From Macrothele yani (Eukaryota > Arthropoda > Arachnida > Araneae > Macrothelidae), in contig CM077005.1 in NCBI GenBank assembly GCA_039090855.1, forward strand, positions 72,536,607-72,600,606: DNA of 64,000 bases, read 5' to 3'. Position numbers and translations under genes: made by a program. Position 1 is the first letter of the stretch; each line of letters starts with the position of its first letter. Below the pieces are notes generated by a model. That model was given only the letters and a program-made list of their open reading frames with translations, was not told the DNA's origin and did not search any database. This document shows, piece by piece, positions 63,959 to 64,000 of the stretch.

Positions 63959-64000
63959 CCGCCCCGGGGGCGCCGTGGTCTAAGCGATGGCCTCTGATCA
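63959..64000 (+). mobile_element. SINE family 1, 5' end, cut by window edge
   Basis: GCCGCCCCGGGGGCGCCGTG then GTCTAAGCGATGGCCTCTGA matches the tRNA-like start (A-box region) of the copies at 45971 and 17792. The rest lies outside the window. Confidence 0.85.

Overview
The window reads as gene-poor, AT-rich arthropod nuclear DNA made almost entirely of transposable-element remains. I find no convincing host protein-coding gene, rRNA or functional tRNA gene. Every long recognisable frame is a transposase, a LINE endonuclease/reverse transcriptase, or a Penelope-like (PLE) reverse transcriptase/GIY-YIG piece. The mixture of many Tc1/mariner families, an RTE-type LINE with a trinucleotide tail, PLEs and tRNA-derived SINEs is typical of large arthropod genomes. 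I cannot name the species. Family letters A-L are labels used only here.

Layout. 1-6.3 kb: four broken Tc1-like copies (families E, I, E, B) and a degraded fifth (K). 6.3-8.2 kb: nothing recognised. 8.3-9.8 kb: the best-preserved Tc1 copy (family E, one stop codon). 10.4-11.1 kb: two tRNA-like SINE remnants. 11.6-13.4 kb: a diverged ~150-bp tandem array with a three-unit higher-order period. 13.6-17 kb: Tc1 families A and H. 17.8-18.6 kb: SINE cluster. 19.3-21.6 kb: PLE pieces, a 344-bp tandem duplication and a second family A copy. 21.6-24.9 kb: mariner fragment, family C, PLE fragment, second full-length family E copy. 26.5-28.5 kb: hAT-like element with an 8-bp target duplication and a Helentron-like 3' end inside. 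28.6-29.8 kb: a DD36E Tc1-like element. 32-36 kb: LINE fragment, tRNA-like fold-back, direct repeats. 36.2-40.7 kb: family B, then family G apparently nested in family F. 42.3 kb: short tandem repeat. 43.6-45.3 kb: a 1.75-kb fold-back element with a 9-bp target duplication. 46 kb: full-length SINE. 47.8-53 kb: LINE fragment, families F, I and L, a tRNA-like fold-back, and a 44-bp minisatellite inside a transposase gene. 53.6-56.8 kb: almost complete RTE-type LINE. 57.5-61.7 kb: a family D Tc1 element carrying a nested family C copy and PLE inserts, rearranged by a small inversion. 62-64 kb: an unknown TE-like ORF, a mariner, and the start of another SINE cut by the window edge.

The elements do not form a pathway. 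What they show is history: repeated TA-targeted insertion of at least ten Tc1/mariner lineages, insertion of elements into each other, inactivation by point stops and frameshifts, and local rearrangement. The most unusual objects are the 9-bp-TSD fold-back element (43589-45339), the inversion that splits a family C terminal repeat (58991-59360), and the 44-bp minisatellite amplified from a transposase exon (about 52082-52612).
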